This document shows, one piece after another, positions 1-8,112 of a stretch of 64,000 nt of DNA. The notes under the pieces are model-generated. The model made no database searches. It worked only from the letters and a program-made list of their open reading frames with translations, and had not been told where the DNA came from. The stretch is from Actinokineospora xionganensis (lineage in GTDB: Bacteria; Actinomycetota; Actinomycetes; Mycobacteriales; Pseudonocardiaceae). The translations under genes were made by a program, and so were the position numbers. The number at the start of each line of letters is the position of its first letter. The first letter of the stretch is position 1. The stretch lies in assembly GCF_014323725.1 (NCBI RefSeq), contig NZ_JABVED010000007.1:118250-182249 (forward strand), in the 5' to 3' direction.

Positions 1-453
1 GAACGCGCCGCCGGAGTCGACCAGGTAGACGCACGGCAGGTTGTTCTGCAGCGCCACTTCCTGGGCGCGCAGGTGCTTCTTGACCGTCATCGGGTAGTAG
101 GTGCCGCCCTTGACGGTGGCGTCGTTGGTGACGATGACGCACTCGCGGCCGGACACCCGGCCGACGCCGGTGATGACCCCAGCGGCGGGGGCGTCGTCGC
201 CGTACATCCCGGTGGCGGCCAGCGGGGAGAGTTCCAAAAACGGGGACCCGGGATCGACCAGCGAGTCGACCCGGTCACGGGGCAGCAGCTTGCCCCGCTC
301 GACATGGCGGGTGCGGGCCTTCTCGGGTCCGCCGAGCGCCGCCGTACCGAGGCGTTCCCGCAGGTCGTCGACGAGCACCCGGTGCTCTTTGACGTTGCGC
401 TGGAATGCCTCGTCGGCGGGATCGGCGTCGCTGCGCAGGACGGGCGCGTCCAT
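1..453 (-). CDS. accD1: Acyl-CoA carboxylase beta subunit (carboxyltransferase), AccD1/MccB type; C-terminus outside window
   Basis: This is the N-terminal 151 codons of a biotin-dependent carboxyltransferase; the rest lies beyond the left edge. The partial protein reads with motifs [40 protein letters not shown] and [13 protein letters not shown]. These are typical of the methylcrotonyl-CoA carboxylase beta / mycobacterial AccD1 family, which carboxylates 3-methylcrotonyl-CoA during leucine breakdown with an AccA-type biotin subunit. The ATG at 453 has GAGG a few bases upstream. A likely promoter (TTGGTC, 17 bp, TAACCT on the minus strand) is overlapped by two copies of the operator also found at the TetR gene at 1616, so repression by that regulator is inferred. 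Exact substrate is inferred from family resemblance. Confidence 0.85.
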   Translation of the reverse strand, partial: MDAPVLRSDADPADEAFQRNVKEHRVLVDDLRERLGTAALGGPEKARTRHVERGKLLPRDRVDSLVDPGSPFLELSPLAATGMYGDDAPAAGVITGVGRVSGRECVIVTNDATVKGGTYYPMTVKKHLRAQEVALQNNLPCVYLVDSGGAF

Positions 454-474
454 CTCAGGTCCTCGCGATCGCAG

Positions 475-518
475 GTTAGTCACCGTTAACTATGTGACCA
501 ATGTTAGCGCTCGCTAAC
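475..518 (-). promoter_or_regulatory. Promoter of accD1 with tandem TetR operators
   Basis: A perfect inverted repeat GTTAGCG-CT-CGCTAAC lies at 503-518. A degenerate second copy (GTTAGTCACCGTTAAC) lies at 475-490, with centres 28 bp apart. Read on the minus strand, TTGGTC and TAACCT are separated by 17 bp, so the two sites would cover the -35 side and the -10. The perfect copy is the same operator that precedes the TetR gene. Confidence 0.7.
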
Positions 519-538
519 GTCCGCGTCCACTCACGGCG

Positions 539-566
539 AAGGCCACCCCCGATCGGGGGTGGCCTT
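539..566 (-). terminator. Hairpin between the SGNH hydrolase gene and accD1
   Basis: A perfect 12-bp stem (AAGGCCACCCCC / GGGGGTGGCCTT) with a GATC loop sits 20 bp after the stop codon of the upstream hydrolase gene on the minus strand. It probably separates that transcript from accD1. There is no long U-tract, as is usual in high-GC actinobacteria. Confidence 0.7.
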
Positions 567-586
567 CGTGGAACTCGGGCGGGGGA

Positions 587-1375
587 TCAGCCGGTCACGG
601 CACGCACGGCGGCGTAGTAGCCACCGTTCTGACCAGCCGCGTTCGGGTGGTAGGACTCCTCGACGGGCCAGGCCCAGCTGTTGATCCAGCGGGTCCCGGA
701 GGCACAGATCTCATGCCCGGCGAAGGCGGTGCGGCCGTCGACGAACGTGAAGCCCTTGGCGGCCGCACGGCCCCGGGTGACGTCGGCCAGCACGTCGGCC
801 GACTGGTTGATCGCCGCCCGCTTGGTCTCGCTCAGACCCGCGTAGCAGTAGCCGGGGACCTTGTACATGCGCGGATAGCCGACCACCAGCACCCGAGCGC
901 TGGGCGCGCGGCTGCGGATCTGGGCGTAGACCGCGTCCAGCTTCGGGGGCAACTGGGTGCGGGCGTAGTTCTGCGCCTCCTGGTTGCGCTGCACGCAAGT
1001 GGAGTCGGAGCCAAAGTTGCAGTCGGTCATGACACCGGCGAACCCGGCGTCGTTGCCGCCGATGGAGATGGTGACCAGGGCGGTGTCGGCGGTGACCGCG
1101 CCGATCTGGTTCGCGAGGACATCGCCGGTGCGCGCGCCGGAACAGGCGACGAAGGCGAAGGAGGACGGGGAGTGGGAGTTGGCCCAGAGCTGGGGATACG
1201 CGTTGGAACTGCGCTTGCACGAACCGCTGCTGCCGTAGCTGCCCGCGCCCAGCCCCGAGGAGTAGGAGTCGCCGAGCGCCACGTACTTGCCGGTCGCGGC
1301 CGATGCGGGCACCGCGAATCCGGCCATGGATAACAGGGTGAGCAGGGTGATCGCTAGGGACTTGGAGAAACGCAT
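587..1375 (-). CDS. Secreted SGNH/GDSL hydrolase (esterase/lipase)
   Basis: A 262-residue exported esterase. A signal peptide with a hydrophobic core and an ASA-A cleavage motif covers about residues 1-27. The mature enzyme shows GDSYSSG (nucleophile Ser37), GGND at 106-109 (oxyanion hole Asn) and SYHPN near the end with catalytic His243. This is the single-domain Streptomyces-type SGNH lipase family, which hydrolyses acyl esters outside the cell. Cysteines at about 53, 79 and 124 suggest disulfides. The ATG at 1375 has a strong GGAGG seven bases upstream. The gene lies between accD1 and the TetR gene but has its own terminator, so membership of their regulon is uncertain. A second member of the family lies at 8113. 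Confidence 0.9.
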   Translation of the reverse strand: MRFSKSLAITLLTLLSMAGFAVPASAATGKYVALGDSYSSGLGAGSYGSSGSCKRSSNAYPQLWANSHSPSSFAFVACSGARTGDVLANQIGAVTADTALVTISIGGNDAGFAGVMTDCNFGSDSTCVQRNQEAQNYARTQLPPKLDAVYAQIRSRAPSARVLVVGYPRMYKVPGYCYAGLSETKRAAINQSADVLADVTRGRAAAKGFTFVDGRTAFAGHEICASGTRWINSWAWPVEESYHPNAAGQNGGYYAAVRAVTG

Positions 1376-1575
1376 GCCTAACCTCCGCCGTTGGAGGGGA
1401 TTCCCGACACGACATGACTACCAGCGACCAACCGGATACGGAACTGCTCGGTAACTTATTAAGGGTTGCCGGTTTTACCAGCCGACATCGAACACCAGAG
1501 AGACAGCACGCGGGGGCGTGTTTGGCCCGCGATCAACGCCGGCGAGCGAACAGGGGTACCGGGCGCATCGGCGAA

Positions 1576-1609
1576 CGGTTAGCGGTCGCTAACCGCCCTG
1601 CAATACGAT
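1576..1609 (+). promoter_or_regulatory. Autoregulatory operator and leaderless -10 of the TetR gene
   Basis: CGGTTAGCG-GT-CGCTAACCG (1576-1595) is a 9-bp-arm perfect inverted repeat, the strongest copy of the operator in the window. A -10 hexamer TACGAT (1604-1609) follows. Its last T is seven bases before the GTG at 1616, so transcription probably begins at that codon. The operator then covers roughly -40 to -21. Confidence 0.75.
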
Positions 1610-1615
1610 GTGCCC

Positions 1616-2206
1616 GTGCCCCCAGCAGCCGAACCAGCGAAAACCGGCCCCAGTCGGCGTGAGCAGATCCTCGCCGCGGCGGCGGAGTTGTTCGCCCGGC
1701 ACGGTTTCCACGGTGTCGGCATCGATGACATCGGCTCCGCCGTGGGCATTTCCGGACCCGCGCTCTACCGGCATTTCCGGTCGAAGGACGCGATGCTCGG
1801 CGAGATGCTGACCTCGATCTCGGAAGAGCTGCTCGACGGGGGCCTCGCCCGCATCAGCTCCGCGACGGGCGCACAGGAGGCGCTGGGCGACCTTGTGCGG
1901 TTCCACGTCGACTTCGCGCTGGACAACCCGTCGCTGATCACGGTGCAGGAGCGCAACCTCGGCAACCTGACCGACCCCGACCGGCGCAAGGTCCGCGCCC
2001 TGCAGCGCCGCTACGTCGAGGCCTGGGTCGAGGTCATCCGCGACGCCGTCCCGGCCATCCCCGAACCCACCGCCCGCGCCGCCGCGCACGCGGTGTTCGG
2101 GCTGATCAACTCCACCCCGCACAGCAGGCACCTCGACCGGGACCAGATGGCCGACCTGCTCACCGCGATGGCCCTCACCGCCCTGGTCCACACCCCTGTC
2201 TCCTGA
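1616..2206 (+). CDS. TetR-family repressor, BkaR-like
   Basis: A TetR repressor of about 196 residues. The N-terminal helix-turn-helix (RREQILAAAAELFARHGF, then GISGPALYRHFRSKDAML) is complete, and the C-terminal ligand domain is helical. The GTG at 1616 is chosen because the -10 TACGAT ends exactly seven bases before it; a GTG six bases upstream at 1610 is the alternative. The gene carries the same operator as accD1. In mycobacteria the TetR protein BkaR (Rv2506) controls a branched-chain keto-acid operon that includes accD1, so the same role is inferred here. The ligand is unknown. It converges on the GNAT gene with a 1-bp gap. Confidence 0.85.
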   Translation: MPPAAEPAKTGPSRREQILAAAAELFARHGFHGVGIDDIGSAVGISGPALYRHFRSKDAMLGEMLTSISEELLDGGLARISSATGAQEALGDLVRFHVDFALDNPSLITVQERNLGNLTDPDRRKVRALQRRYVEAWVEVIRDAVPAIPEPTARAAAHAVFGLINSTPHSRHLDRDQMADLLTAMALTALVHTPVS

Positions 2207-2207
2207 C

Positions 2208-3074
2208 CTACCCCCTAGGCGCGCCTAGATCCCGGGTCTCCGGGAGTTGCAGGAAGCCCGCTGACCGGTAGGTGGCCACCGCGCCGACATTGGCGCTCGG
2301 GGTGCTGACGATCGCACTGGACGAACCCAGTTCCCGCAGTGCCGCCGCCGCGGCGAGAGTGATCGCCTTCCCGTAGCCGCGACCCCGGTGTTCGCTATGC
2401 ACGCCCATCGGCTCGAGCAACCCGGGCTTCCCCGGACCGGCCGACCACACCGTCACCGCCGCCACCGCCTCGCCCTGATCGTCGTAGGCGACCAGACACC
2501 GAGCGTCGGCGTACGGCGACCCGGCCGCCATCGCCAGCCAGCGCTCGCCCGTGAACGTCGATTCGCCGAAAGCCGCCCGCTGCACTGCGGCCCGCAAACG
2601 CGCCCGCTCCGGCCCGATCGCCTCGATCCGCACATCCGGGTCCTCCACCGGCGCAGTGAGATCACGGCGCAGCGGCGTCCACGGCTCGTCGGCGTTCCAG
2701 CCACCATCTAGCAGCAGGTCTTGGACCAACGCGTCCATTGGCGCCTCGACGTACGCCTTCCCGGTGAACACACCGCGTTCTGGCTCGGCCAGGTCCTCGA
2801 CCAGGCGCCGCGCCAGTTCCTCGTCCTGCCGGGCTTCCGGCGCGATCGTCATCCGCAACAATTCGGGTTCATCCAGCAGCCCGACGGCGAGAATCCGCCC
2901 GCCCCGGCTCCACGTCCGGACCGCCGCGGCCGTCGCCTCCGCGCCGAACCGCCAGAACCACCCCAGGTCCCCCGGATGCAGCTGCGTCGGCGGCCCGTCG
3001 TGCTGCCACTCCCGCAGCACACCCACCGCCTCGCTCAGCCCGCCGACTCCGGGCGTGCCCAGCACGATCGTCAT
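2208..3074 (-). CDS. GNAT-family N-acetyltransferase, two-domain
   Basis: A 288-residue protein whose C-terminal half is a GNAT fold. The acetyl-CoA pyrophosphate loop EHRGRGYGKAI is followed by a terminal segment SANVGAVATYRSAGF typical of the family. The N-terminal half (about residues 20-140) looks like a second, degenerate GNAT domain without a clear loop. The start is taken at the ATG at 3074; reading further upstream would run through the FadR-type promoter and coding region on the other strand. The substrate is unknown; antibiotic or small-amine acetylation is possible but not shown. Confidence 0.75.
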   Translation of the reverse strand: MTIVLGTPGVGGLSEAVGVLREWQHDGPPTQLHPGDLGWFWRFGAEATAAAVRTWSRGGRILAVGLLDEPELLRMTIAPEARQDEELARRLVEDLAEPERGVFTGKAYVEAPMDALVQDLLLDGGWNADEPWTPLRRDLTAPVEDPDVRIEAIGPERARLRAAVQRAAFGESTFTGERWLAMAAGSPYADARCLVAYDDQGEAVAAVTVWSAGPGKPGLLEPMGVHSEHRGRGYGKAITLAAAAALRELGSSSAIVSTPSANVGAVATYRSAGFLQLPETRDLGAPRG

Positions 3075-3123
3075 ACGGCTGATCACACACCACGCGCCCA
3101 CCGCAGGCAGCCCAATTTGAGAT

Positions 3124-3164
3124 TGGTAAGACCACTTGACCTCTAGCCACCTCGCTTCTACCGT
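3124..3164 (+). promoter_or_regulatory. FadR-type operator and leaderless promoter
   Basis: TGGT-AAG-ACCA (3124-3134) matches the half-site arrangement of FadR-group GntR operators. It abuts a near-consensus promoter: TTGACC (3136-3141), a 17-bp spacer and TACCGT (3159-3164). The last T is eight bases before the ATG at 3172, so the mRNA is essentially leaderless. The site is positioned to block this promoter, implying autoregulation. Confidence 0.8.
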
Positions 3165-3171
3165 CGTGAAC

Positions 3172-3885
3172 ATGGTGTTCCAGCCCGTTGCCCGGCGGTC
3201 CGTTCCCGACGAGGTGTTCGCCCAACTGCTGCGCGCTGTGATCGACGGCGGTGTCGCGGCGGGTGAGTCCCTGCCCAGCGAGCGCGCGCTCGCCGAAGTG
3301 CTCGGGGTGTCGCGGCCCGCGGTCCGCGAAGCACTGCAACGGATGTCGCAGGCTCGACTGGTCGACGTTCGCCAAGGCGATGGCACGGTCGTACGGGACT
3401 TCCGGCGCAGCGCGGGCCTCGACCTGCTGCCGCGCCTGCTGCTGCGCGGTGAGACCGTCGACCTCGCGGTGGTCCGCGACATCCTCGACGCCCGGCTGCT
3501 CATCGGCCCCGAGGTCGCCGCCCTGGCCGCGGCACGCGCGGGCGACCGCCTCTCCCGGCCGCTGTCGGACGCGATCGACGCGCTCGCCGTGACCGAGGAC
3601 CCAGTGGCATCGCAGCGGCACGCGCTCGCGTACTGGGACCACTTGGTCGACGGCGCCGACTCGATCGTCTACCGGCTCGTGTTCAACAGCCTCCGCGCCG
3701 CCTACGAGCCCGCGCTCGACCTCCTCGGGCCGCTGATGGCCGCCGAGGTGTCGCGCACCGACGCGTACCGCGCGGTCGCCGCCGCGGTCACCGAAGCGAA
3801 TCCCGACCACGCGCGCTCGGCCGCGCTCGATTTGCTGAGCCCGGCCACCGAGGCGTTCCTGACCGTCATCAAGGAGCTGACATGA
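3172..3885 (+). CDS. GntR/FadR-family transcriptional regulator
   Basis: A 237-residue regulator with an N-terminal winged helix (PSERALAEVLGVSRPAVREA at about 38-57) and a C-terminal all-helical FCD/FadR effector domain. It starts at the ATG at 3172, directly behind a leaderless promoter. A longer reading from TTG at 3136 is rejected because that TTG is the -35 element. Its stop overlaps the start of the desaturase-like gene (ATGA), so the two are translationally coupled and probably controlled together from the TGGT-N3-ACCA site. FadR relatives sense acyl-CoA or small acids; the ligand here is unknown. Confidence 0.88.
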   Translation: MVFQPVARRSVPDEVFAQLLRAVIDGGVAAGESLPSERALAEVLGVSRPAVREALQRMSQARLVDVRQGDGTVVRDFRRSAGLDLLPRLLLRGETVDLAVVRDILDARLLIGPEVAALAAARAGDRLSRPLSDAIDALAVTEDPVASQRHALAYWDHLVDGADSIVYRLVFNSLRAAYEPALDLLGPLMAAEVSRTDAYRAVAAAVTEANPDHARSAALDLLSPATEAFLTVIKELT

Positions 3886-4556
3886 GCCGAAGGCAGGTGT
3901 CCCTGGCGGACTGCGCGCGGGAGTTCGCACGCCACCCTTCTCCGTGGCTGATCGGTGGCACGCTCGTCGCCGCGGTCATCGCCCGCGTCGCGGTCGGCCA
4001 CTGGTGGTCGAGCGACACCCTGCTGCCGTTCGTCATGCTGGCCTTGTTCCCGTTCTTCGAGTGGACCGTGCACGTCTGCGTCCTGCACTGGCGTCCGCGC
4101 AAGATCGCCGCGTTGACGATCGATCCGCTGCTCGCGCGTAAGCACCGCGAACACCACGCCGATCCGCGCGATGTCCCGTTGGTCTTCATCCCGTGGCCGG
4201 TCCTGCTGTGGCTGTTGCCGGTCGTCACCGCGATCGCCCTCACCGCGTTCAGCCGGATCGCGTTGGGGCTCACATTCCTCTGCTTCGTCGCGGCCCTCGG
4301 GCTCGCCTACGAATGGACGCACTACCTGATCCACAGCGACTACCAGCCCAAATCCCGGCTGTACCGGGCGGTGTGGCGCAACCATCGGCTGCACCACTTC
4401 AAGAACGAGCACTACTGGTTCACCGTCACCACCACGGGTACAGCCGATCGGGTCATGCGCACCTACCCCGATCCGCGTACCGTCACCAACTCGCCCTCCG
4501 TCAAGGATTTGCACAACACGTCGCGTGATCCACTGTCGGATCCCCTGGTCGGGTGA
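3882..4556 (+). CDS. Sterol desaturase/fatty acid hydroxylase-superfamily membrane protein
   Basis: A 224-residue integral membrane protein of the fatty acid hydroxylase superfamily. The di-iron histidine clusters are visible as HVCVLHW, KHREHHADP, EWTHYLIHSDY and NHRLHHFKNEHYWF, set between four hydrophobic segments. Such enzymes hydroxylate or desaturate lipids at C-H bonds using O2. The start overlaps the FadR-type gene by four bases, so one lipid-responsive regulator probably governs its level. The physiological lipid is unknown; carotenoid, sterol-like or fatty acyl substrates are all possible. Confidence 0.85.
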   Translation: MSRRQVSLADCAREFARHPSPWLIGGTLVAAVIARVAVGHWWSSDTLLPFVMLALFPFFEWTVHVCVLHWRPRKIAALTIDPLLARKHREHHADPRDVPLVFIPWPVLLWLLPVVTAIALTAFSRIALGLTFLCFVAALGLAYEWTHYLIHSDYQPKSRLYRAVWRNHRLHHFKNEHYWFTVTTTGTADRVMRTYPDPRTVTNSPSVKDLHNTSRDPLSDPLVG

Positions 4557-4599
4557 GTAATCTCTACGGGTCACCAAGCGATCGCGGAGAGTGGGTGTC

Positions 4600-5409
4600 G
4601 TGGCCGAATCGACGACGTGGGTGCCCGAGGGCATCGACCTGGACAGACCAAGCGCAGCACGGCTCTATGACTACCTCTTGGGCGGCGGGCACAACTTCGC
4701 CCATGACCGGGAGCTCGCACACCGGTTCCTGCAGGCGCAGCCGCAAGCTCGGGAGATCGCCCGGCACAACCGGTCCTTCCTCCGCCGAAGCGTGCTGTTC
4801 ATGATCGAGAACGGCATCCGGCAGTTCCTCGACCTCGGCTCGGGCATCCCGACGGTCGGCAACGTGCACGAGATCGCGCACAACGCCGACCCCGCGTGCC
4901 GGGTCGTCTACGTCGACTACGAGGAAGTCGCCTGCGCGCACAGCAACCTCATGCTGGCGAGCAACCCGAACGCGACGATCGTGCAGGCCGACCTGACCAT
5001 CCCCGAGGACGTGCTGGCCGCCACGCGGGGCACGGGGCTGCTCGACTTCGACCAGCCGATCGGCGTGATCATGGCCGGGGTGTTCCACTTCGTGCCCGAC
5101 GCGAAGGACCCGAAGCGGATCATCGGGCGCTACCGCGACGCCACCCCCACGGGCAGCATGCTGGCGTTCTCGCAGTTCACCCGGGACCTGATGCCCGAGG
5201 AGATGGACCGCATCGTCGAGGTCATGAAGTCCAGCCGCGACCCGATGTTCCCCCGCACCCGCGAAGAGATCATCGACCTGTTCGACGGCTACGAGATCGT
5301 CGAGCCGGGCATCGTCCCGACGGCGCTGTGGCGACCGGACGCGGGCCTGGACGACGGCCAGGATCCCAACACGGCGGGCATCCTCGCCGGCGTGGGACGC
5401 AAGCGCTGA
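4600..5409 (+). CDS. SAM-dependent methyltransferase, DUF574/Methyltransf_19 family
   Basis: A protein of about 269 residues of an actinobacterial methyltransferase family. It begins with the family-typical PEGIDLDRPSAARLYDYLLG and has the SAM-binding motif FLDLGSG, an acidic end of strand 2 (VVYVDYEEVA) and an adenine-contact region with VQADL. The GTG at 4600 is preferred because GGAGA precedes it by about nine bases; a GTG at 4591 would overlap that ribosome-binding site. A -10 TAATCT lies at 4558-4563. The substrate is unknown. Only seven bases separate it from the GGDEF gene, so the two form an operon and a signalling link is plausible. Confidence 0.85.
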   Translation: MAESTTWVPEGIDLDRPSAARLYDYLLGGGHNFAHDRELAHRFLQAQPQAREIARHNRSFLRRSVLFMIENGIRQFLDLGSGIPTVGNVHEIAHNADPACRVVYVDYEEVACAHSNLMLASNPNATIVQADLTIPEDVLAATRGTGLLDFDQPIGVIMAGVFHFVPDAKDPKRIIGRYRDATPTGSMLAFSQFTRDLMPEEMDRIVEVMKSSRDPMFPRTREEIIDLFDGYEIVEPGIVPTALWRPDAGLDDGQDPNTAGILAGVGRKR

Positions 5410-5416
5410 GACGTTG

Positions 5417-7465
5417 ATGGCCGAGCCCACCGTGCGCGTCCGGACGGACCAGGACACCCTGGTCCGTTCGTGGCTGCGCGCGGTGGCTGCCACCGCATAC
5501 GTGCCGCGAACGTCGCAGGAGATCACCGCCGACCTCACCGAGATGGTCGACGCACTCGTCGCCGCGATGGCCGCCGAGCCGTTCGACACCGCGCCGGGCA
5601 CCGCGGTCGGCGAGCGCATGGTCACCGACGGACTGATCGGAGAGACCACGCTGCAGCGGTCGGTCGCCGCCCTCGCCGAAGGTCTGCACGGGTCGGCCGA
5701 CCGGAAGGTGTCGCTCCTGGTCGCGGTCTCCTCCGGCTACGCGAACGCCCTGCGGAACCGGACGTTGGCGCAGCAGGAGAACATGAAGATCGCGCTGCAC
5801 AACGCGATGCGCCAGGCCGAGCGCGACCGCCGGGCCACCGAGAGCCGCTTCCGGGAGGTGTTCGCCAGTTCCGCCGTCGGTATCGCGATCACCGAGCTCG
5901 ACGGTCGGTTCGTGGAGACCAACCCGGCCCTGGCCACGATCCTGGCCTGCGATACCGGCGACCTGGCGGGCCGCTCACTGGCCGAGTTCATCTCCAACGA
6001 GCCCGACGTCTCGGGCAGTCCGCTCGCGCACCTGCCCGACCGGCAGCGGCTGCGCAGGCTCAACGGCGAGACGGCGTGGGTCTACGCGAAGTCGTCGCTG
6101 CTGCCCGACGAATCCGGCGGGCCCGCCTACCGGGTGACGATGGTCCAGGACCTCAGCGAGCTGCACCTACTGGGCGATCGGCTCAGCCACCAGTTGCTGC
6201 ACGACGCGCTCACCGGGGTGGCGAACCGGATCAGCTTCGAGTCACGGCTCGAGACCATGCACGGGAAAGCGGCGCCGACCAGCACGCTCACCCTGTGCTG
6301 CCTCGATCTCGACGCCTTCTCCATGGTCAACACCACCTACGGGCACGAGGTCGGCAACCGGGTGCTGCGCACGGTCGCGCAGCGACTCGAAGCGGTGGCG
6401 GGCGAGAAGGCGGTGGTCGCGCGCGTCGGCAGCGACGAGTTCGCCGTCCTCATCCTCGACGCGCCGCCGGTGTCCCAACTCGTCGACGCGATCAACTCCG
6501 AACTGTCCGAGCCGGACTACACCGACGGCGTGGGTCTGGCGGTCAGCGCGAGCATCGGCGTGGTGCGGGCAGGGCCGTCGGCGATGTCGAGCGCCGAACT
6601 GTTCCGCGCGGGCGAATCAGCGCTGCGACAGGCGCGCGCGGCGGGCAGGCGGCAGTGGGTCGAGTTCGACCACGACGTCGACAAGCGCGACCGCGCCATC
6701 GGGTCCGCGGCGAGCGCGCTGCCCGCGGCGTGGGAGAACGGCGAACTGGACCTGCGCTACGACGTCGTCGCCCGGCTGGCCGACAACAAGCCGGTGCGGG
6801 TCAGCGCGGTGCCCGACGTCGAGCGGTCCGCCGCGGGCCTGCCGTCTGCGGTGGACCTGGCGGAGACGACGGGGCTGTCGGTGGCGCTGGGACCGTGGCT
6901 GCTGTCCCGGTCCACCGAGCAGGTACCCGTGTGGCGGGCGCTGTTCGGGTCGGAACCGGTGCACCGGGTGCTGCTCTCGCCGCTGCAGTCCGCCGACGCG
7001 GAACTGTCGGGGGTGATCAACCGGGCCATCGCGGCCACCGGGATCCCGCCGGGCCTGCTGGAGGTCGGGCTGCACACCGGGACGGTCACCTTCAACGGCG
7101 ACGCCCAGGACAACCTGCGCACCCTCGGCGACATCGGCGTGGTCACCGCGCTGCACGGATTCTCGGGCGGACCGCGCGAGGTCACCATGGCCGAGCGGTT
7201 CAAGGTCGGCTCAGTGCTGCTGGCCGACCCGTTCGAGGGATGGCGGCCGGATTGGCTGCCACACGACTGCGTCCAGGTCGAGACCACCCGCGGCTTGATC
7301 GACACGATGCGTTCGATCGGCGTGTCCGTGGGCGTGCGCGGGGTACGTGACCTGGCCGAAGCCCGGTGGTGGGCCGAGTTGGGCGCCGACACCGCGGAGG
7401 GACCGGTGTTCGGTGTCGGCTTCGCGGTGGAGGACGTGCTCAGCCGCGTCCGGTCCGCCAAGTGA
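5417..7465 (+). CDS. PAS-GGDEF-degenerate EAL signalling protein
   Basis: A 682-residue cytoplasmic protein. Residues 1-140 form a helical sensory or dimer region, 141-255 a PAS domain, and 262-420 a GGDEF domain whose active-site loop reads GSDEF (338-342). That loop is compatible with diguanylate cyclase activity. From about 440 to 675 the sequence follows an EAL fold but lacks the EAL motif: the equivalent position reads SAVPDVE, and the metal-binding acidic residues are not apparent. It is therefore probably a c-di-GMP producer with a non-catalytic, perhaps nucleotide-sensing, EAL domain. It is co-transcribed with the methyltransferase. The ATG at 5417 is preferred to an adjacent TTG. Confidence 0.87.
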   Translation: MAEPTVRVRTDQDTLVRSWLRAVAATAYVPRTSQEITADLTEMVDALVAAMAAEPFDTAPGTAVGERMVTDGLIGETTLQRSVAALAEGLHGSADRKVSLLVAVSSGYANALRNRTLAQQENMKIALHNAMRQAERDRRATESRFREVFASSAVGIAITELDGRFVETNPALATILACDTGDLAGRSLAEFISNEPDVSGSPLAHLPDRQRLRRLNGETAWVYAKSSLLPDESGGPAYRVTMVQDLSELHLLGDRLSHQLLHDALTGVANRISFESRLETMHGKAAPTSTLTLCCLDLDAFSMVNTTYGHEVGNRVLRTVAQRLEAVAGEKAVVARVGSDEFAVLILDAPPVSQLVDAINSELSEPDYTDGVGLAVSASIGVVRAGPSAMSSAELFRAGESALRQARAAGRRQWVEFDHDVDKRDRAIGSAASALPAAWENGELDLRYDVVARLADNKPVRVSAVPDVERSAAGLPSAVDLAETTGLSVALGPWLLSRSTEQVPVWRALFGSEPVHRVLLSPLQSADAELSGVINRAIAATGIPPGLLEVGLHTGTVTFNGDAQDNLRTLGDIGVVTALHGFSGGPREVTMAERFKVGSVLLADPFEGWRPDWLPHDCVQVETTRGLIDTMRSIGVSVGVRGVRDLAEARWWAELGADTAEGPVFGVGFAVEDVLSRVRSAK

Positions 7466-7514
7466 ACGAATCGCCCGGCGTCGATCTCCCCGCGGGCACG
7501 CGGGCTGTTGCAGG

Positions 7515-8018
7515 ATGAGGAACGTGGAACCCGACAGCGAGCCGGACCCGAACCGCCGCGAACGCCTCATCGACACCGCGTGCGCGGCTCTCGCCGCCAT
7601 GCGCGCGGGCGAGGACGACGGGGCACTCGACCAAATCGCGTCGGCCGTCCAGTCCGCGCCCAACAGCCACGCCGACGCGCGCGAACTGATGCTGCTGCTG
7701 TTCCACGAGTGCAGCGCGATGGTGGCCGAACTCGGCTCCGGTGGCTCGGCCCCGGTGAAGATGCAGGTCTACGACGACGACGGCCAGGAGGTCCCGATCG
7801 ACGAGGCCGACCCCCCGGTCCGCACGGCGGTTCGGACCCTGCTCGCCGAGGTCCACGGTGACCAGGACGGGGCGAAGGTCCAGATCGAGATCGCCCTGGC
7901 CAACGCGGACCCCGATGAAATGGCGGCCCTGATGGTGCAGGCGCTGCGGTGGACGCTGCGCCTGTCGGACGAATGTCTGAGCCGAGACCTGCCGGTGCCC
8001 GCCTGGATTCGCGACTGA
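7515..8018 (+). CDS. Hypothetical acidic protein
   Basis: A 167-residue soluble, acidic protein that I do not recognise. It has no signal peptide or membrane segment. The N-terminal half is helical and alanine-rich, the centre contains a strand-like VKMQVYDDDGQEVPIDEADPP, and the C-terminus is helical and ends LPVPAWIRD. The ATG at 7515 and a GTG at 7524 are both possible starts; GAGGA lies very close to the GTG. It lies 49 bp after the GGDEF gene in the same direction and could be its downstream partner, but nothing in the sequence proves that. Confidence 0.7.
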   Translation: MRNVEPDSEPDPNRRERLIDTACAALAAMRAGEDDGALDQIASAVQSAPNSHADARELMLLLFHECSAMVAELGSGGSAPVKMQVYDDDGQEVPIDEADPPVRTAVRTLLAEVHGDQDGAKVQIEIALANADPDEMAALMVQALRWTLRLSDECLSRDLPVPAWIRD

Positions 8019-8112
8019 CAGTCCACAGTAGACTTTCCGGCAGGCCTCCGGGTTGTCCACAGGCCGTCGCACGCCCGTTGACGTGCCCTGACCCGAGGAC
8101 GACGATCAGGGC

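Noticed and set aside
1378..1406. Sigma-R-type promoter before the secreted hydrolase (GGGAAT...GTT on the minus strand)
   Set aside because: The spacer is 17 rather than 18 bp, and the GTT falls inside the region directly before the start codon where the ribosome-binding site lies.
3136..3171. TTG at 3136 as start of the FadR-type gene
   Set aside because: That TTG is the first part of the -35 element TTGACC, and a matching -10 lies 17 bp later; translation cannot begin upstream of the transcript.
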